Assembly: GCA_029573975.1 (NCBI GenBank)
Contig: JAKQBU010000394.1
Span: 1 to 14,069, forward strand
DNA from: Planctomycetota bacterium
GTDB taxonomy: Bacteria; Planctomycetota; Phycisphaerae; Sedimentisphaerales; SM23-30
Reading direction: 5' to 3'
DNA: 14,069 nt
Part shown: one piece after another, positions 1 to 8,465 of the stretch
Position numbering within the stretch: the stretch's first letter is position 1
Layout of the letters: each line of letters opens with the position of its first letter
Translations under genes and position numbers: made by a program
Notes under the pieces: generated by a model
The model's input: the letters and a program-made list of their open reading frames with translations, nothing else
Told to the model about the DNA's origin: nothing
Database searches by the model: none

Positions 1-2
1 CT

Positions 3-3000
3 GCCACCTCCCTTACCGTGAACACCGGCGGCCGCCTGCAGGCCGAGGGCACGGAATTCGGACCCATTCGCTTTACCCAAACCCCCGGCTCCGCGGGAGC
101 CTGGAACGGTTTGCAGTTCAACGGTACCGTCACAGACAACCGGATTTGCCATGCAATCGTAGAATATGGGGAAAATACCAGCGGTATGATTGGAGTAGTA
201 AATTCCCAGCTTCTCGTCGATCATGTCACCTTCGATCATAGCGGATTGTGGCGTTTGAAAACATCCAATTCTTCCTTAATCGTTCGCAACTGTACCTTTA
301 CCGATATGTTCGAACCGGATGAACCTCCTTTGACCGACAACTCCAGCGAACAAATTAACGGTACCGGCATCCTGGCCGGCGGCCAGGTGATTATGGAAAA
401 CAATTTATTCGGCTCCACCCACGGCCATAACGATGTTATTGATTTCTCCGGTCCTGTCCTGCCCGGCCCCATCCTGCAGATACGCAACAATACCTTTACC
501 GGCGGCGGCGATGAATGCCTGGATCTGGGCGGCGATGCCCATATCGAAGGCAATCGCTTCATGCACATCCATAAGGATGTCTTTAACACCGGCACCGGCG
601 ACAGCAACGCCATTTCCACCGGCGACAACCTCAGCGGCGAGACCGCGGAAGTCACCATCGTTCGCAATGTCTTCTATGATGTGGACCATGCCGTAAATCT
701 GAAAAAAGACACCTATATGTTTTTCGAGAACAATACGGTGGTGGATGTGGCCGAGGGCGGCTCCGCCATCAAATTCCTGATTCCCAGCCGCGACCCCCAG
801 GGCAAAGGCGCTTATATCGACGGCTGCATCTTCTGGAATCTCCCCCGAGTCTTTGAATATGTCGATGTCAGCGAACCGTATGACCCCCTCTTCACCACCG
901 ATCTGGTGATGCATCATTCGCTGGTCCCACCGGATCGATGTGGTGAAGTACCAGGTACCAGACCCATGACGATCATTGATTTAGGCGCAGGAAATTATTG
1001 CGGCGATCCACGGCTGGCAGATCCTGTCAATGGAGATTTCAGTTTGTTACCTGGTTCTCCTTGTCGGGGTACGGGACCGAATGGATTGGATATGGGTGCT
1101 ATCGTCCCCGCCGGCGCTTCGATCAGCGGTGAACCGGCGGCTCTGACTGCCCAGACCTCCGCCACCCTCTTCGTAGCCGGGCCGGGCATCAGCCACTACC
1201 GCTACGCCCTCAGCTCCTCCCCTGACAACTGGAGCGTGGAACTACCCGTTGATACGCCCATCGGACTGACCGGCTTAAGCAACGGCACATATTCCGTCCG
1301 GGTCATCGGCAAAAACTATGCCTCCCTCTGGCAGGATACTGCCGCGGCTACTGTCTCCCCAAGCTGGACGGTAAATACCGCCCTGGTGTGGCTGCAAATC
1401 AACGAAGTCCTGGCCCAAAATGTGTCCGCCGTCGAACACGAGGGCACCTTCTCCGACCTGATCGAACTCTATAATGACGGCGCTGACTCCCTGGATCTTT
1501 CCAATATGAGCATCAGCGATAACCCCCTCGTTCCCGCCAAATTTGTCTTCCCGGCCGGGACCATACTAGGCCAGGGAAATTACCTGGTCCTCTATGCCGA
1601 TACCAATACTACTTCCGGCCTCCATCTGGGCTTCAGCCTGGACAGTGAAGGAGAAGGTGCCTATCTCTACGATACGGTTGCCAATGGTGGCGGTCTAATC
1701 GACTCGGTGGAGTTCGGCGTCCAGATTGCGGATCTCTCGATCGGGCGGGACGGACGGGAAGGAAGCTGGACCTTGACCGAGCTGACCTTCGGCCAGGCCA
1801 ATGTCCCGGCCTTATGTTCCACGATCCCGGATTCGTTGCAAATCAATGAGTGGCTGGCCAATGGGCAGATCTCCTTTGTCAATGACTTTATCGAGCTGTA
1901 TAATCCCGACTCCATCCCGGTCGCGCTGGCGGGCCTGTATCTGACCGATCACCCACTGGCCCGGCCGGACAAAGATCAGATCGCCCCCTTGAGTTTCATC
2001 GCCGCCGGCGGTTTTGCCGTCTTCACCGCCGATGGCGACCAACAGCAGGGCCCCAACCATCTGAATTTCAAACTCTCCGCCGAACAGGAAATGATCGGAT
2101 TGTATAATACCGATCTGCATGAGATCGACAAAGTCATCTATCTGGGCCAGATGCAGGATGTCTCCCAGGGCCGCTCCCCCGATGGCGCCGCTACCCTCGA
2201 ATTCTTTACGCTGCCCACCCCCGGATTGTCCAATCGAAAAGGCATCTCTACAGAGATTGTTTCGTTCACGCTGTTACCCGAAACCATCGCCAAACAGGTC
2301 CTGATACCGGCCGGCGATATCGGCACTGCCTGGCGAACCGATCTAAATTACAATACCACCGGCTGGACCAGCGGCTCTGGCGGGATTGGCTACGAAAAAT
2401 CGACAGGCTATGGAAGCTATTTCAATATCGATGTCAGCGCCATGTACAATGTGAATCAAACCTGCTATATCCGTGTGCCGTTTGCCATAACGGATGATCC
2501 CGCTCTTTATAATTCTCTAACATTAAAGATGCGTTACGATGACGCCTTTGTCGCTTATCTCAATGGCCAGGAAGTACAGCGATCGACATATGCACCTACT
2601 ACCCTAACTTGGAATTCCAGTGCAACGGCTGCCTCCACAGAAAATGCCAACTTCGTGGAATTCAATATTACCTCCAAACTCTCCGCCCTGCATACCGGCA
2701 ATAATCTGCTGGCCATCCACGGCCTGAATTACCAGGTTGACAGCTCTGATTTCTTGATGTCCCCCGAACTAGTTGCCGCCCAGACCATCATCATACCCGA
2801 AGACCTGATGTACGCCCAAGCGGAAGCCCTTCTTCTGGGCCTGCGGATTACAGAATTGATGTTCAATCCCGCCGAAGGCCTGCCCTATGATAATGACGAT
2901 TATGAATTCATCGAACTGCAGAACATCGGCGCCGAAACTCTGGATTTAACCGGCGTTCGCTTCGCCAACGGCATCGATTTTACCTTCCCCTCTTATTCCC

Positions 3001-3317
3001 TGGCCGCCGGTGAATATGTCGTCATCGTCAAAAACCTCACCGCCTTCCAGGCCCGTTACGGCACCGGAATTCCCATAGCCGGTGTCTATGATTTGAATTT
3101 GAGCAACGACGGGGAAGAAATGGTTTTGCTGTTACCCGCTCCCTTTACCGCCGCGGTCCTTCGTTTCGAATATCAGGATTCCTGGTATCCCGCTGCCGAC
3201 GGAGGCGGTAATTCGCTGGTAATTCAGAATCCCCGCGCCGCGCGTGATACCTGGGATGAGCCGACCGGCTGGAGGCAAAGCAGCCAAATCGGAGGTTCAC
3301 CGGGAGAGGATGATTAA
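3..3317 (+). CDS. Large exported protein with beta-helix and lamin-tail domains, 5'-truncated by the window edge
   Basis: The reading frame is open from base 3, and the first possible start (GTG at 18) sits inside a typical beta-helix entry motif, so the true start is outside the window. Counting from the GTG, residues 1-365 show the N/G-rich repeats of a right-handed parallel beta-helix (pectate-lyase-like). Residues 370-457 form a beta-sandwich-like linker ending in WTVNTA. Lamin-tail domains lie at about 458-592 (LQINEVLAQN, DLIELYN) and 607-741 (LQINEWLANG, DFIELYN), and a third at 941-1099 (LRITELMFNP, EFIELQN). Between the last two, residues 760-920 hold a jelly-roll-like module with YDDAFVAYLNG. 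No membrane segment or sorting signal is visible at the C-terminus. This set of modules is characteristic of giant secreted or surface planctomycete proteins, whose function is generally unknown; adhesion or extracellular scaffolding is an inference. The stop lies only 6 bases before an insertion-sequence remnant, so the 3' end may have been altered. Confidence 0.85.
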   Translation, partial: ATSLTVNTGGRLQAEGTEFGPIRFTQTPGSAGAWNGLQFNGTVTDNRICHAIVEYGENTSGMIGVVNSQLLVDHVTFDHSGLWRLKTSNSSLIVRNCTFTDMFEPDEPPLTDNSSEQINGTGILAGGQVIMENNLFGSTHGHNDVIDFSGPVLPGPILQIRNNTFTGGGDECLDLGGDAHIEGNRFMHIHKDVFNTGTGDSNAISTGDNLSGETAEVTIVRNVFYDVDHAVNLKKDTYMFFENNTVVDVAEGGSAIKFLIPSRDPQGKGAYIDGCIFWNLPRVFEYVDVSEPYDPLFTTDLVMHHSLVPPDRCGEVPGTRPMTIIDLGAGNYCGDPRLADPVNGDFSLLPGSPCRGTGPNGLDMGAIVPAGASISGEPAALTAQTSATLFVAGPGISHYRYALSSSPDNWSVELPVDTPIGLTGLSNGTYSVRVIGKNYASLWQDTAAATVSPSWTVNTALVWLQINEVLAQNVSAVEHEGTFSDLIELYNDGADSLDLSNMSISDNPLVPAKFVFPAGTILGQGNYLVLYADTNTTSGLHLGFSLDSEGEGAYLYDTVANGGGLIDSVEFGVQIADLSIGRDGREGSWTLTELTFGQANVPALCSTIPDSLQINEWLANGQISFVNDFIELYNPDSIPVALAGLYLTDHPLARPDKDQIAPLSFIAAGGFAVFTADGDQQQGPNHLNFKLSAEQEMIGLYNTDLHEIDKVIYLGQMQDVSQGRSPDGAATLEFFTLPTPGLSNRKGISTEIVSFTLLPETIAKQVLIPAGDIGTAWRTDLNYNTTGWTSGSGGIGYEKSTGYGSYFNIDVSAMYNVNQTCYIRVPFAITDDPALYNSLTLKMRYDDAFVAYLNGQEVQRSTYAPTTLTWNSSATAASTENANFVEFNITSKLSALHTGNNLLAIHGLNYQVDSSDFLMSPELVAAQTIIIPEDLMYAQAEALLLGLRITELMFNPAEGLPYDNDDYEFIELQNIGAETLDLTGVRFANGIDFTFPSYSLAAGEYVVIVKNLTAFQARYGTGIPIAGVYDLNLSNDGEEMVLLLPAPFTAAVLRFEYQDSWYPAADGGGNSLVIQNPRAARDTWDEPTGWRQSSQIGGSPGEDD

Positions 3318-3323
3318 AATACT

Positions 3324-3658
3324 GGCTCTTCTGAACAATTTGTGGGTAAAATAATCTTGGGGCTCTGTAGTTGCAAGTGATCGCCAAAAAGGCTTCCCAG
3401 GCGATTCATGTACTGGGTCGCTTTCATATTATGGCCCATATGAATCAGGCGATTGATGAAGTGCGGGCGAACGAGTCGCGAGAACTGGTACGGGAAGGGT
3501 ACGAACCGGTGCTGAAAAAGAGCCGCTGGCTGCTCTTGAAACGTCCGGAAAACCTGAGCGATTCCCAGCAGGCGTCGTTAACGGAGTTGTTGAAATACAA
3601 CCTGAAAGCGGTGAAAAGCTATTTACTCAATGAACAGTTTCAACTGTTTTGGGAATAG
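3324..3658 (+). mobile_element. Internally deleted ISL3-type insertion sequence remnant
   Basis: The segment starts with ggctcttctgaacaat and a following tgtgggta, which resembles the terminal inverted repeat style I associate with ISL3-family elements. It then jumps directly into the middle of an ISL3-type transposase at 3371. The N-terminal part of the transposase is missing, and I found no matching inverted repeat downstream, so the right end is lost as well. The transposase relationship is well supported. The identification of the left terminal repeat is from memory of the family and is weaker. Confidence 0.4.
3371..3658 (+). pseudogene. ISL3-family transposase fragment
   Basis: This 95-codon open stretch reads like an internal piece of an ISL3-family (DDE type) transposase. 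It contains VIAKKASQAIHVLGRFHI, then HMNQAIDEVRANES, GYEPVLKKSRWLLLKRPENL, LTELLKYNLKAVKSYLL and ends at FWE. Intact family members are around 400 residues, so both the N-terminal zinc-ribbon/HTH region and the C-terminal catalytic part are absent. A TAG directly precedes the first codon (TTG at 3371) and another TAG follows FWE, where family members usually continue with YxxPxWAGxFLD. There is no start codon context or ribosome site. It is a non-functional remnant. Confidence 0.8.
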
Positions 3659-4248
3659 GTGGAGTTTTTTGGGTATGGTAAATAGAAAAAAGTGTAACAG
3701 GTGAATATCTGGAAAAATTTATCTGTAAGTCTTTGGAAATTGGCATGTTTTTGCAAATTTGCGGTGTACCAGATCGTTTGTAATTGAATATTTACACATT
3801 CCCAGAAACTGTGCTTACAAGATATTTTATTTTCATCCCTTAGTTGGCGGTCAGGCTACGACGAAACTCCAGCCAGATGTTGGCGAAGATGGAAACGGCA
3901 GAATACCTTTGCGGAATTATTGACGTCTTAATGCCAGCCTTTACTTTGCATATTCCTTGAAATTATGGTAGACTGCTGATTACCAGACCAGATGTCCGGT
4001 GTATAGAGTAGCCATTAATTCTTTTTGTCTTTGCGCCCCCCTGCAGTCATCGCCCGGTTCTGTGCTATCAGATCTACCAATATATCATTGTCACCCTCTC
4101 CGGCCCATTGCAGATGGTCGACACCGCAATAGAAGATCGTGTTTCGCTCACCCATCAGCCCGCCAACAAGGTTGAATACCGGAACACAACCCTGAACCGA
4201 GCCGGCGAAAACCTGCCAAGCAATAAGGTATCGGTGGTATTATATTTA
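3659..4248. other. Intergenic debris between transposase remnant and ABC operon
   Basis: About 590 bases hold no gene with start, ribosome site and recognisable product. The first 180 bases are AT-rich. On the minus strand there are two orphan open stretches that look like C-terminal ends of proteins: 3840-3962 (41 codons, ending FRRSLTAN) and 4015-4239 (75 codons, listed separately). I found no tRNA, no CRISPR repeat and no convincing rho-independent terminator for the operon that ends at 4249. Confidence 0.6.
4015..4239 (-). pseudogene. Orphan C-terminal reading frame, unrecognised
   Basis: On the minus strand, codons 4239 to 4018 are open and end in TAA at 4015-4017. A TAA at 4240-4242 closes the frame upstream. 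The product contains CVPVFNLVGGLMGERNTIFY, then CGVDHLQWAGEGDNDILV and a basic tail GGRKDKKN, a composition like the end of a soluble protein. There is no ATG or GTG near the beginning (the first ATG is about 30 codons in) and no ribosome site. It lies immediately downstream of the ABC ATPase gene but in a different frame. It could be the leftover 3' end of a gene cut by rearrangement, or a chance open frame. I do not recognise the family. Confidence 0.25.
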
Positions 4249-5091
4249 TCATAATGCCGATTCTGATACTTTGCGGAAAGATTCGGTAACAATCTGAGCG
4301 GCTTTTTGAAAGGCAGGCTGGCCCTGAGCCACCAGAGGGGAGATTCCCTGGGAAGGAGGGATACAGTCGCGGATATCATAGGCGATTTGGCCGGGTGCAC
4401 GAGAAAGAATCCAGACCCGCTGCCCGAGATAAACCGCTTCCATAATACTATGGGTGACACAAAAAATCGTTGGTTGCACCCGGTACCACAGTTCCACCAG
4501 CAGGGCCTGCATCTCCAGACGCGTCGGTTCATCCAAGGCGGAAAAAGGCTCATCCATCAACAGAATCCGCGGTTCCAAAGCTAGCGTTCGGGCAATTGCC
4601 ACCCGTTGCCGCTGGCCGCCGGAAAGCTGGTGGGGATATTTATTTTCGTGGCCCAGCAAACCGACCTGCCGAACCAGATCCATGGCCCGGTCTTTATGCT
4701 GACGGGAGGTCAAAGGGATCTCCTTTTTATTGATTTTCAAACCAAACAGGATATTTCCCAAGACCGTCAGATGCGGAAAAGAGCTGTATTGTTGAAAGAT
4801 CATACCTCGATCTTTGCCGGGACCGGAAAGCGGCTTGCCATGCAGCAGAATCTCTCCCTCCGTCGGTTCCAGCAGGCCCGCGATCAGATTCAATATCGTG
4901 CTTTTCCCGCAGCCGCTAGGGCCGATGATGCTGATGAATTCGCCCGTACCGGGCAGATCTTCGATGGCAAAGGAAATATCATGGATCGCCACGAAGCTGC
5001 CGAAACGGACTGTTATATTCCAGAATTCAAGAATGGTAGGATTTTCTGAGGTAGACCGGGGTCCGGAGGTCAACGTTTTATTGGTTTCCAT
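4249..5091 (-). CDS. ABC transporter ATP-binding protein, NitT/TauT (SsuB/TauB-like) type
   Basis: This is the cytoplasmic ATPase of an importer and pairs with the permease directly upstream. In the 280-residue product, the Walker A motif GPSGCGKST is at 57-65, the Q-loop at FQQYSSFP (99-106), the signature LSGGQRQR at 156-163, Walker B ILLMDEP at 176-182 with catalytic E181, and the H-loop histidine at about 214 (CVTHSIMEA). All catalytic residues are present and the length is normal for the nitrate/taurine/sulfonate family. The start is the ATG at 5091, whose A is shared with the permease stop (TGATG), so translation is probably coupled. A longer open frame to 5157 would run deep into the permease gene and is rejected. 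It is the last gene of the operon. The family indicates small-molecule import, but the substrate cannot be read from the ATPase. Confidence 0.93.
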   Translation of the reverse strand: METNKTLTSGPRSTSENPTILEFWNITVRFGSFVAIHDISFAIEDLPGTGEFISIIGPSGCGKSTILNLIAGLLEPTEGEILLHGKPLSGPGKDRGMIFQQYSSFPHLTVLGNILFGLKINKKEIPLTSRQHKDRAMDLVRQVGLLGHENKYPHQLSGGQRQRVAIARTLALEPRILLMDEPFSALDEPTRLEMQALLVELWYRVQPTIFCVTHSIMEAVYLGQRVWILSRAPGQIAYDIRDCIPPSQGISPLVAQGQPAFQKAAQIVTESFRKVSESAL

Positions 5092-5891
5092 CAGGCAACC
5101 CCCCGGTAGCGAAATAACAAGCGGCCGCAGCGGTCCCACAGTAAATCCGCCACCCATGCGATCAGAGTAATCAGCAGAATGACCAGATAAATATGTTCGC
5201 GCGGACCCCGCCGGAAAGAAATTTGAACCAGATATCCCAGCCCGCTTTCCATTACCACCACTTCGGTCAGCACCAGATAGGTCCAGCCGACACCGAAAGC
5301 CAGACGCATCGCCTTCCAGATATCCGGCAGGGCAACCGGAATCAGAACATGAAGGATAATTTGACGACTGGAGGCTCCGAGGGTATAGGAGGTTTTTATA
5401 TAAATTTCGGATACATTATCCACCGCGGAAATGACCAGCGGCAGTAGATAGATTCCAAATGCCATCGCCAGAAAAATGATTTTCTGCAATTCACCAGTTC
5501 CGAACCAGGACAGGGTGAGCGGGACCAGGGTCGCAATCGGGATATACCCGGAAGCCGTTGTCAACGGCATGAAAGAGGCACGAAAGACCGTCCACGAACC
5601 CATACAGATACCCAGTGGGATAACAACCACCAGGGCCAGCAGATACCCCAATGCGATTCGCAGTAAACTGGCTATCGTATGATGGACCAGATCGCGGCGA
5701 AATAGATCGGGGACGCTTCTGATTACTTCAATCGGACTCGGCAGGATCGTCGGACTAATGGCCCGCTCTTCCACCTCGCCCCGGGTGGCCAGGATCCACA
5801 AGCCCAGCAGGGTCAAAATCGGGACCAACCCCAGCAGCAGCGTCAGCCACCGGGGCAGAGGAGAACGAATGGTAAAGTACGGGTGGCCCAT
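5091..5891 (-). CDS. ABC transporter permease, NitT/TauT (SsuC/TauC-like) type
   Basis: This 266-residue inner-membrane protein belongs to the binding-protein-dependent permease family. A first hydrophobic segment lies at about 15-36 ([19 protein letters not shown]), followed by the periplasmic stretch and the [12 protein letters not shown] motif typical of SsuC/TauC/NrtB permeases. About five further membrane helices follow. The EAA loop that docks on the ATPase is seen at [20 protein letters not shown]. Its ATG at 5891 comes 3 bases after the stop of the vWA gene, and its stop overlaps the ATPase start by one base. A single permease gene implies a homodimeric channel. Together with the ATPase and the binding protein two genes upstream it makes a complete importer. 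Confidence 0.93.
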   Translation of the reverse strand: MGHPYFTIRSPLPRWLTLLLGLVPILTLLGLWILATRGEVEERAISPTILPSPIEVIRSVPDLFRRDLVHHTIASLLRIALGYLLALVVVIPLGICMGSWTVFRASFMPLTTASGYIPIATLVPLTLSWFGTGELQKIIFLAMAFGIYLLPLVISAVDNVSEIYIKTSYTLGASSRQIILHVLIPVALPDIWKAMRLAFGVGWTYLVLTEVVVMESGLGYLVQISFRRGPREHIYLVILLITLIAWVADLLWDRCGRLLFRYRGVA

Positions 5892-5894
5892 CGG

Positions 5895-6743
5895 TCAATT
5901 CTCTCCAGACGGTTCGGGCTGTTCGACCAGAATCTTGCCGGTCAGAACATAATCTAGCGTTTGTTGCAATTCCGGTTCATTCGAGGCAGCCAGGACCAGC
6001 CCGCCGCTATCCCTAACCTTTCCAAATCGACTGGCCCCGACATCAAAGGCAAAGAAATATACGTTAACCTGCTGATCCTGCGGCAACCGGGAGAGGGCGT
6101 TCATAACATCGCCCGGGTCATACCCTTGATTGCTTTCCCCATCGGTGATCAGCAAAAGATGCTGCCTGGCCAGACCGGTCTGACTCATTTTCTGCTTGAC
6201 CGCGATCATGGCATCGCCGATGGGAGTTCCACCTTCGGGATGCATGCGGACTATCGCCTGCCGGACCTGGTCCAACTGTACCGGACCAAAGGGAATCACC
6301 TGCCGGCAGGAGGGCTGGCTCGCACGGGAACTGAATTCAAAGATGCCGACTTCAATCGGTGGGGATGGATGTTTTTGTACAAAGGCATCGGTCTGCCGTA
6401 TTATTTGCAAGGCGCATTCCTGAGCGATTTTGATTTTGGCTTTTGCATGTCCAGCCTGATCTGGAACCGTATTTTTCATACTGCCGGACACATCAAACGC
6501 TACCCCGATTACTATGCCATCTCGGGCGGCCGGCTGGGGAGATCCCGGCTGGGTCAGCAGATCAAGAATCGGATTGCGAATGCCGCTCCCGACCGGTCCC
6601 TGAGAGGGTACCGACGGTGTAACGGTACCCCGCCTGGCATTTTCAATGAAAAATTGAAGCACCAATGCCAAAAAGACAATCGGTACCAGAAAGCGGGAGA
6701 AAAAAGTATTCAGCTTTTTATAGTTGTTCGGGCGGGTACACAT
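5895..6743 (-). CDS. Membrane-anchored von Willebrand factor A domain protein
   Basis: The 282-residue product begins with a short basic cytoplasmic stretch and a membrane helix at about 15-33 (FSRFLVPIVFLALVLQFF). A proline/glycine-rich linker (40-75) and a vWA domain (77-270) follow. The metal-ion-dependent adhesion site is complete: DVSGSM at 84-89, T173 in EGGTPIGDA, and D201 in LITDGESN. A metal-dependent protein-protein interaction on the periplasmic side is therefore expected. The start ATG at 6743 overlaps the end of the binding-protein gene by 26 bases; no alternative in-frame start precedes the membrane segment. Its position between the substrate-binding and permease genes suggests it works with the transporter, for example as an adaptor. 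No family member of known function is recognised. Confidence 0.88.
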   Translation of the reverse strand: MCTRPNNYKKLNTFFSRFLVPIVFLALVLQFFIENARRGTVTPSVPSQGPVGSGIRNPILDLLTQPGSPQPAARDGIVIGVAFDVSGSMKNTVPDQAGHAKAKIKIAQECALQIIRQTDAFVQKHPSPPIEVGIFEFSSRASQPSCRQVIPFGPVQLDQVRQAIVRMHPEGGTPIGDAMIAVKQKMSQTGLARQHLLLITDGESNQGYDPGDVMNALSRLPQDQQVNVYFFAFDVGASRFGKVRDSGGLVLAASNEPELQQTLDYVLTGKILVEQPEPSGEN

Positions 6744-8436
6744 TGATTTCCACTCTCCGATTCAATGCTTGGTTATCCGGATTTTTCGGATCAGCCGGCT
6801 TTTCCCAGCCGACACCCTGAACAATAAATTTATTGGGATCGAATTTATATTTTTCAATCAGTGCCCGCTTGATCGCTTCGGCACGGGCCAGACTCAAATC
6901 ATGTACGGCCTGTATCGGAACCCGGCCGCGCATGCTGGAATCCGTGTGCCCTTCAATCAGAATTACCGCCCGGGCAAATTGGCCGGACAAACGGGCCACC
7001 TCTTCCAAAGTCGCATCAACGGAGGGATCGTATAATTTCCCCTGTACCAGGTTTCCATAGGAATCCCTCGCCTGTTCGTAGGGATTGGCAGAATTGGGAT
7101 AAAAATTGATCCGGATCGTTTGTGTCAAAATGGGGGATTCCGCCTGGATAATTTTATAGCTGCCCGGGGTAAAGGTGGTAATACTCTCATCTTTCTGCTG
7201 AGCGAAGGTTCCTGCCTGTTCAAGCTTCTGGATGAGAGAAAAATCCACGATCTGGTCGAAGGGAACGGGACTGTTGATCCGGCCCAGCTCCCGGTACACA
7301 TAGCTGGCATTCTTCCAGGTCCGTTCGAAATTGGTCGGATTAGAAGCGTTCAAAAAGAACTGTACATTTTCGGGAAAGTTGGTCGGATGGGCATCATTGC
7401 GCATGGCCATGACTTCTTCGGGCTTCATACCGAAGGCATCCGCCATCCATTTAGCTGCCTCTTCCGGATTTTCTTTCACCTGGTCCATACCTTCAGAAAT
7501 CCCCGCTACCAAGCCTTCCGCAACCTCTGGATGATCCCGCAGAAAGTCCGCACGAACCGCGTATACATCCGCTATCAGCTTGTTCGATTCGGCAGTGCTG
7601 CATAAAATCCGGGTACCCGCTACCCGGTCGGGAATATTATAGATATCCGGCGCCCACGAAACGCAGGCATCCACCGATTTATCTGCTACAAAAGCCGCCG
7701 CCGCTTCAAAGGCAGTGGCAGTGTATTTAGCACGAATGTCCGCCGGTTTCATCCCGGCACTGAGCAGCAACGAGATCAGATAATATTCACTGGGTGAATT
7801 TTGCGCCAGGGTCACGGTCTTGCCCTTTAAATCCGCTACCGACTTGACATTGCTGCGAACCACAATCCCGTCACCGCCATTGGACCAGTCGATCTGCTGA
7901 ATAACACGAGGGGAAATGCGGCTGTCGCGGGCCAGTTCCGGTGCGAAAAGCACGATCATATCCATGGTACCCCACAGGGTGTGTACCTCACCGGCCGCAA
8001 AAGCATCACGAGCGATAACCGGGTCATCCATCAAGACCATTTCCACACGAAAGCCATATTTTTTGTAAAAAATACTCTCGTCATTCGGTTGAATCCCCCG
8101 GTTGGCCGCGATCACCGGCAGCCAGCCAGCCCATACGTTGTAGGAAAAACGAAGCACTTTCTTTTCCGGATCCCACTTGTATTGGCTGACTCCTTTGACG
8201 GCGGGGAGCCGCTCCGCCGGTACATACTTGTATTCCTTCACCGTGGTAACTCCGATGGTATCCGGTTCCTCCACCAAGGCTGCTTCCGGAGTTTCCGGAG
8301 CCGTTGTGCGAGGTTTTGACTCCGGTGGATACAGCTTCTTTACCACCATATATCCCCCTAATCCAATTAAACCCAATACCAGCAGGATCGACACGATCCT
8401 GCCCAATGGAGTAACTTTTCGTTCTTGCGAATCCAT
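6718..8436 (-). CDS. Membrane-anchored NitT/TauT-type substrate-binding protein fused to an OmpA peptidoglycan-binding domain
   Basis: The 572-residue product has an N-terminal membrane anchor (13-32, IVSILLVLGLIGLGGYMVV) with no clear signal-peptidase or lipobox site, then a low-complexity linker (40-70). Residues 95-400 are a periplasmic binding protein of the NMT1/SsuA/TauA type. Typical marks are VWAGWLPVIAANRG, DAFAAGEVHTLWGTMDM, GDGIVVRSNVKSVADLKGKT, VDACVSWAPDI and YAVRADFLRDHPEVAEGLV. Residues 438-568 are an OmpA-like domain with EGHTDS (495-500), LSLARAEAIKRAL (514-526) and NRRVEINVYP (559-568), the residues that bind diaminopimelate in the family. A free binding protein is normal for such importers; here it would be fixed both to the inner membrane and to peptidoglycan. 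The ATG is supported by AGGTGA three bases upstream (8440-8445). The ligand is unknown; nitrate-, sulfonate- or phosphonate-like small molecules are the family's usual range. Confidence 0.92.
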   Translation of the reverse strand: MDSQERKVTPLGRIVSILLVLGLIGLGGYMVVKKLYPPESKPRTTAPETPEAALVEEPDTIGVTTVKEYKYVPAERLPAVKGVSQYKWDPEKKVLRFSYNVWAGWLPVIAANRGIQPNDESIFYKKYGFRVEMVLMDDPVIARDAFAAGEVHTLWGTMDMIVLFAPELARDSRISPRVIQQIDWSNGGDGIVVRSNVKSVADLKGKTVTLAQNSPSEYYLISLLLSAGMKPADIRAKYTATAFEAAAAFVADKSVDACVSWAPDIYNIPDRVAGTRILCSTAESNKLIADVYAVRADFLRDHPEVAEGLVAGISEGMDQVKENPEEAAKWMADAFGMKPEEVMAMRNDAHPTNFPENVQFFLNASNPTNFERTWKNASYVYRELGRINSPVPFDQIVDFSLIQKLEQAGTFAQQKDESITTFTPGSYKIIQAESPILTQTIRINFYPNSANPYEQARDSYGNLVQGKLYDPSVDATLEEVARLSGQFARAVILIEGHTDSSMRGRVPIQAVHDLSLARAEAIKRALIEKYKFDPNKFIVQGVGWEKPADPKNPDNQALNRRVEINVYPPEQL

Positions 8437-8465
8437 ATTTCACCTGATCCTTTCCCTAAATAAAG

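Noticed and set aside
405..917. 170-codon minus-strand open frame inside the lamin-tail gene
   Set aside because: It is low-complexity and antisense to the beta-helix coding region, explained by codon bias of the real gene.
4606..5049. Plus-strand open frames opposite the ABC ATPase
   Set aside because: The minus-strand ATPase has every catalytic motif, and the opposing frames have none.
5092..5157. Longer start for the ABC ATPase at 5157
   Set aside because: It would overlap the permease by 67 bases; ATG 5091 forms a TGATG junction and gives the usual family length.
5961..6746. 261-codon plus-strand open frame opposite the vWA gene
   Set aside because: It covers the vWA gene almost exactly on the other strand; the minus-strand product has a full metal site and membrane anchor, while this one has no recognisable feature.
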